NCBI RefSeq assembly: GCF_901933205.1
Contig: NC_044581.1
Location: 11,964,001 to 12,028,000, forward strand
DNA length: 64,000 nt
Reading direction: 5' to 3'
Origin: Camarhynchus parvulus
Lineage: Eukaryota; Chordata; Aves; Passeriformes; Thraupidae
Positions within the stretch are counted from its first letter, which is position 1, and the number at the start of each line of letters is the position of its first letter. A program made the translations under genes and the position numbers. Below the pieces are notes generated by a model. That model saw only the letters and a list, made by a program, of their open reading frames with translations. It was not told the origin of the DNA and did not search any database. Below are positions 41,301-64,000 of the stretch, in pieces.

Positions 41301-41553
41301 ACATCTGTTAATTTTCATTGCTAATTTTATATTTTAGCAATTATGCTTCCACTTAATGCCCTCTTCTTTTCCTCTCTCTCCCCTCCAAAAGTTGCAAGTT
41401 AACAACACAGCAAGTCTGTGTGCTTGATTTTTGCAAGACAGGGATTCAGACCTTTAAATGAATGTTAATTTTTAGAACTGAAAAGAATGTAGTAGATAAG
41501 AGAACATAATATGCAATGAGCAGTCTAAAATTTATCTTACTCAAACTGAAGTT

Positions 41554-41574
41554 ATTCTCTCTTTGAGAGAGAAT
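41554..41574. repeat. 9-bp perfect palindromic hairpin in the CYLD 3' UTR
   Basis: attctctct and agagagaat flank a 3-base loop, so the transcribed strand could form a tight stem. It is about 460 nt downstream of the stop codon. Function unknown. Confidence 0.5.
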
Positions 41575-42021
41575 CTATGGTGCTAAAAATATCAAGGGTG
41601 AGAACTCAGGGTGGGTGTAGAGAAACACATGAGAATCATCATCCCTGTCCACAGAAATGCACTGAGCTAGAATACTGTATCCTTACATTCCCAATGGACT
41701 AAGGAGATTTCTCCTGATATAATTCCACCTTTAACATTTAAAAAAAGCCTGTGTATCATCAATGCACTTAAAGCTTTTAAGTTTTAGTAACTTAACTTTG
41801 TTTATAAAACAAACACACACAAGCACACTTCCTAGAGTGCAAAATGCTTAAATACTTCAGTGACAGAACTCCATGTGTAGTTTTTGGAACAGTAAATCCT
41901 CTGGATGTCATAGTCAACTTCTTCCATTGCCAGCAACGGTTGCAGTGAACTACCCAAAACTGCAGCAAACCCAAGAGTGGGTGACTCTGTACTGTCTCCT
42001 CAGTTCTGCAGAGATCCTAGT

Positions 42022-60443
<18,422 letters not shown>

Positions 60444-60597
60444 TGTGATTAGAACTTTAAAAGCTGGACAGAAGTCTTCAAGAAAAATAAGCTCTTGATT
60501 AATGCGCAGTGATTTTTCCAAATTCTACTGGAGGGTCCAATCTTTTTGAAACAATGCAATATTCATTTTGCAAAGAAACACATTCAGAGCAGGAAGC
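60444..60597 (-). other. CYLD: CYLD 5' UTR part of the first coding exon
   Basis: The exon opens after a pyrimidine-rich tract ending in TTATTCTAG (AG at 60598-60599). The 154-nt leader contains two upstream ATGs before the main start. A six-codon ORF runs 60583-60563. A 13-codon ORF runs 60566-60525 and overlaps the first through ATGA. The second ends at the TAG that lies in frame with the main ORF. Earlier untranslated exons, known in mammals, are not identified here. Confidence 0.75.
60525..60583 (-). promoter_or_regulatory. Two overlapping upstream ORFs in the CYLD leader
   Basis: uORF1 has ATG at 60583-60581 and TGA at 60565-60563 (6 codons). uORF2 has ATG at 60566-60564 and TAG at 60527-60525 (13 codons). 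The TGA of the first and ATG of the second share bases. The gap from the second stop to the CYLD ATG is 81 nt, enough for reinitiation in principle. A regulatory role is inferred, not shown. Confidence 0.5.
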
Positions 60598-63500
60598 CTA
60601 GAATAAAAAAGAAAAGAAAAAGAAGGCAAAATTGAATTGGGTAAGCACAGCTAGCCTTAAGTAAAACAATTTAAATCCGTGACCAACTCATTCCTCATAC
60701 AGATCAGAGTTCAGCAAAATGCAAGGTAGTGACCACAGTCCCAGAACAGCTACTGTACTGCTGATCATGGACAGACCCATTTATCCATTTCTGCTCCTTA
60801 TTGCAGTGTATTTCATTTCCTTTTTTAGTTCCTTGTGAAAAAAGGGTTGAGGAAAACATGTAACGAAATGCAGAAAACAAAGGAAATACACATAAGTGAA
60901 AGCAAAAAGAAAACTTAAGTGCAAATGAACATAAATAAACAACCTGCTCTATTTACAAACAGTATTTTAATGAAACTTTCCACTGTAAAGCTCTTTTCCC
61001 ATGCTTAGTGACTACTTATTTCTGACAAAGTGTACTGCATCTGTCATCCTGCATAACATTTTGATTTAGTGAAGCAGAAAATTGTGTTGACAAAATAGAG
61101 CAGCACAAAATGGGAACTGTAGTAACTTATAACAGCCATTTCTTTAATAGAAATGGACAGTTCCAGTAATATACAATATATGAAAACCAAATTGTGTCAG
61201 CATTGCAACATGCAATTCTCAGGAAAAAAAAATGGAGGCTCTTATTTTTATCATTCTAGAAAGATAATTCACTTCAACAAAATAAGAAATACTTTCAGTT
61301 ATTAAAATACCACGTAGCAAACATCTCAGTTAGACATCATCTTTAGAACTACAGTTCACAACTAATAAAATGGAAAAGAACAACTTGAAAATACTTCTTT
61401 GAGCATGTATGTCAATAGTTTTGATCACAGTGGATACATGAAGAAAGATCTGCAGTACCTTAGCAGGATTTGTTCTTCTAAAGATGACAGCAAAGGGCAG
61501 TGTAGAAGTTCAGAATGTATTGTCATGTAAATGCTCCTGTTCCCGGTCTGTGATGCCACAGTTTAATTCAGTTAAAGGACAAATCTCAACGACTATTTAT
61601 ACCCAAAGGCAAATAATCTTTGTCCTTGTGCCTAGGTACCCTATTTCTGCACAACTTTTCTCTGATGGCATTCAAACAGCACAAAATCTATTTCTCCTAC
61701 CCTGTCTGAACCCAGTCTCAGAAGCTATTGGAAAGCAATGAAACCCACCAGCCCTGTAATTATTTCCCTCATCTTTTTAAACAGAGTATTTAACAAAACT
61801 CAAAGAAAAGCAGTAACTAGAGACAACCTGGAACTTGGGCAAAGCCTCATCTTTCAGTCCCTAGGACCTCCCACACTGCTGCGCTGCCTTGTGAGGCTCT
61901 TGTACCCAGCACAGATGTGACACACGGGTGGCAGTGCCACCACTACACCTCCCCAGCGCTGCTGCAGCGGCTCCCAGGAGTTCCCATCAGCCAGGTAACA
62001 ATGCCTGAGGGCAGGAGCCAGGCAGTTCCAGACCTCACTGAGGGAAAGGCTGGTACACCATCCATGTGTTCCCAAGCTAAAAAACATTTTTCCTCACTTT
62101 CCTTTGATACACATAAATGTGCATTCATGTTTGTTAATGACTAACAAAAAAGTGGTATGAGCATGGCATTGAAATAGTTCGTGTGGAAACAGATGAAGAA
62201 CACAGCGAGACTCCCCTCTCCTGCCCCACATGGAAACATGATTAAATGACCATTACTTTTTCGTAAGTCTTCTCAGATAGTAAAACAAGAGTTACACAGA
62301 AGTTCTGAGCAGTTTTCTCCCTTTACTTTTTCACACAACAGGAAAAAAACCCTATCTTGTTCTTCATAGCTCCATTTTATGTTCTCAAGAACATTTATGT
62401 TCTTTCAAGAGCTGACACACTTCACTTCACAAAGTTTCTTAATCCCCAGGAGACTGCAAACAAGTATCTCCAACATTACAGGGATCCTGATTTTCCCCAC
62501 TTCATTTACACAAATAATTAATTTTTATAAGTATGCATAGAATAATATATTAAAAGAGAAAGTGTGTTCAACAGCTTAAAAATATTAATTTATTTTTTAA
62601 ATAAGCTTTATTTATATCTATTTTATAATAAGTATATCTTGTTTGCAAGTCCATGGCTGAACAATAATTTTTTTATTCTTTATATGCTTTGTAGTAAAAA
62701 TTAAGTCTGAAAACTTCAACAGCCCTTTAGTTACGTATACCCACAGAAATGTGTACTGCCCCGAAAACTAAAACCCACTGTCTATAGTACCAAAAGGCTT
62801 TTCTTTATTAAAGAGTTCATTATCACTATTAAAAAATGCCTTCCTTTAAAAACTTATCTACAACCACTGTCCCATACAGCTTTAAAAGCCAAATACCCTT
62901 CTTTTAGAATAATACAAGTGATAAATTAGTTCTTTTAAGAGCACAGAAAAGCTTTTTAAAAGGACATTAAGTTTTGGCAATGTATCAAAAATACATTTAC
63001 ATACATCACTAATTTTAGGATTATTCTTACAGCCATTTTCCATAGAACTCTGTGAATAAAGAAAAATCTCTGCTGAATAAACAGCACAGTTGTAGCAGAC
63101 TATGACCAAAACAAACTCTTAGACCACAGTATGATCAACTTGGAACCAAGCACCTTAATCCTTACCACAAAGCCATCACTGCACTGCACAACACACCAGT
63201 AGCTACAAGACTTGTGCAAATCCAAGAGAACTCGACCACCAACAGGGACAATTTAAGTGTCAGAGCCTGTTCAGCTGCAAACTTCTATTCCACCCACTAC
63301 CTGCATTTCTTCATGCTCAAAAGACTTTGGGGAGAAACAGGAAAAACACAATTATGACTGCAACACTTCATACTGCAGAAGAAAAAAACATTTTAAAAAT
63401 TGTCAGGAATAGGCCATAAGCTACCTAACTTCAAAGCTTCCCTAATTTCCTTTATTCCTCAGTTGTGAGTCACTGTTGTCGCTACAGAGATATCTCATCA

Positions 63501-64000
63501 GAATAAGTTTGCTCTGAAATTCAAGACCTCTTTCTACCCTGCAGGAGCCTTACATGAACTATATTAAGATGATGAAACCAGCTATCAAGTTTCAGAATGA
63601 GCACACGTCTGTGGCTCTGATTCAGAATATAAAATGAAAAGGCTAAAATAAACTGTACAGTTTGTTTTAAACACTACCAAAAATAATTAAACCAGCTGAG
63701 ATGCAAAGTTCTTTTCTTCAACAGCCCAAAACCAATTTTCATGGGAAGGTTAAAACTAGGAGCAAGGAAATTTATGTGCAGCTCAATGCACAGAATTACA
63801 TGTCGGCAACACAAGCCATGAGTGGAAGAAATAGAAACTCAAAACAGCGGTGGAAGCACTGTAATACAAAGATGTTCATACTGGTAGCATGATTCCTAAA
63901 AGAAAATATGTTGTGTTCGGCGTTATAAATCTGATACAAATAATGCCCGCGAGAGGAAGAACAGGACTCATTCTCACAGGCCAGAATGCTGTGGCGTTAC
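60598..64000 (-). other. Probable CYLD 5' intron / untranslated region
   Basis: The first coding exon has a good acceptor at 60598-60599, so transcription must start upstream (higher coordinates). No further exon could be fixed by sequence alone, because untranslated exons have no coding signal. The last 100 bases hold several CpGs in otherwise AT-rich DNA, which may mark the edge of a promoter or leader exon. Confidence 0.5.

Larger units (their letters stand above)
38320..42021 (-). other. CYLD: CYLD 3' UTR (end approximate)
   Basis: Non-coding AT-rich sequence follows the stop. Mammalian CYLD also has a long 3' UTR of several kilobases. Candidate AATAAA hexamers on the minus strand are at 41217-41212 (early) and 38348-38343. 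The latter is followed within 20 nt by a GT-rich stretch (TGTTTTGTG), so I place the main end near 38320. Further AATAAA repeats lie at 37672-37659. The true end cannot be fixed without transcript data. Confidence 0.45.

Overview
The window looks like vertebrate nuclear DNA, most probably from a bird. It holds one spliced gene with GT-AG introns, long non-coding flanks, few interspersed repeats, and short fragments whose 3' ends match the avian CR1 retroposon pattern. No bacterial, viral or organellar gene organisation is visible. Species was not determined.

The only protein-coding gene I can support is CYLD, the K63/M1-linkage deubiquitinase and tumour suppressor, on the minus strand. I assembled 16 coding exons between 60443 (ATG) and 42022 (end of TGA). 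All sit between splice signals, all phases agree, and the total is 2862 nt, coding for 953 residues without a frameshift or internal stop. The protein has three CAP-Gly modules, a Ser/Pro-rich linker, and a USP-type catalytic domain with a B-box zinc module inserted. The triad is Cys598, His868 and Asp886. The first coding exon starts at 60597 and carries 154 nt of 5' UTR with two short upstream ORFs. The 3' UTR is long and probably reaches about 38320. Promoter and first untranslated exon(s) were not located and probably lie beyond 64000.

Layout: 1-36835 is a gene-free flank with microsatellites, one poly-T tract, one perfect hairpin, a short direct duplication and several AT-rich blocks that resemble conserved regulatory DNA. 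In other vertebrates SALL1 lies downstream of CYLD, so this flank is probably part of the CYLD-SALL1 desert; that is inference from synteny. 36836-37475 is an isolated CpG-rich island with GC boxes and a two-copy minisatellite, with no gene I can assign. 37476-38320 is unassigned sequence with distal poly(A) hexamers. 38320-60597 is CYLD, with CR1 fragments in three introns. 60598-64000 is probably 5' intron.

I see no new multi-gene system. The most useful leads are the intergenic CpG island, the GC-rich catalytic exon in an AT-rich gene, the altered TRAF2-docking motif, the tandem upstream ORFs, and the enhancer-like block at about 30950-31640.
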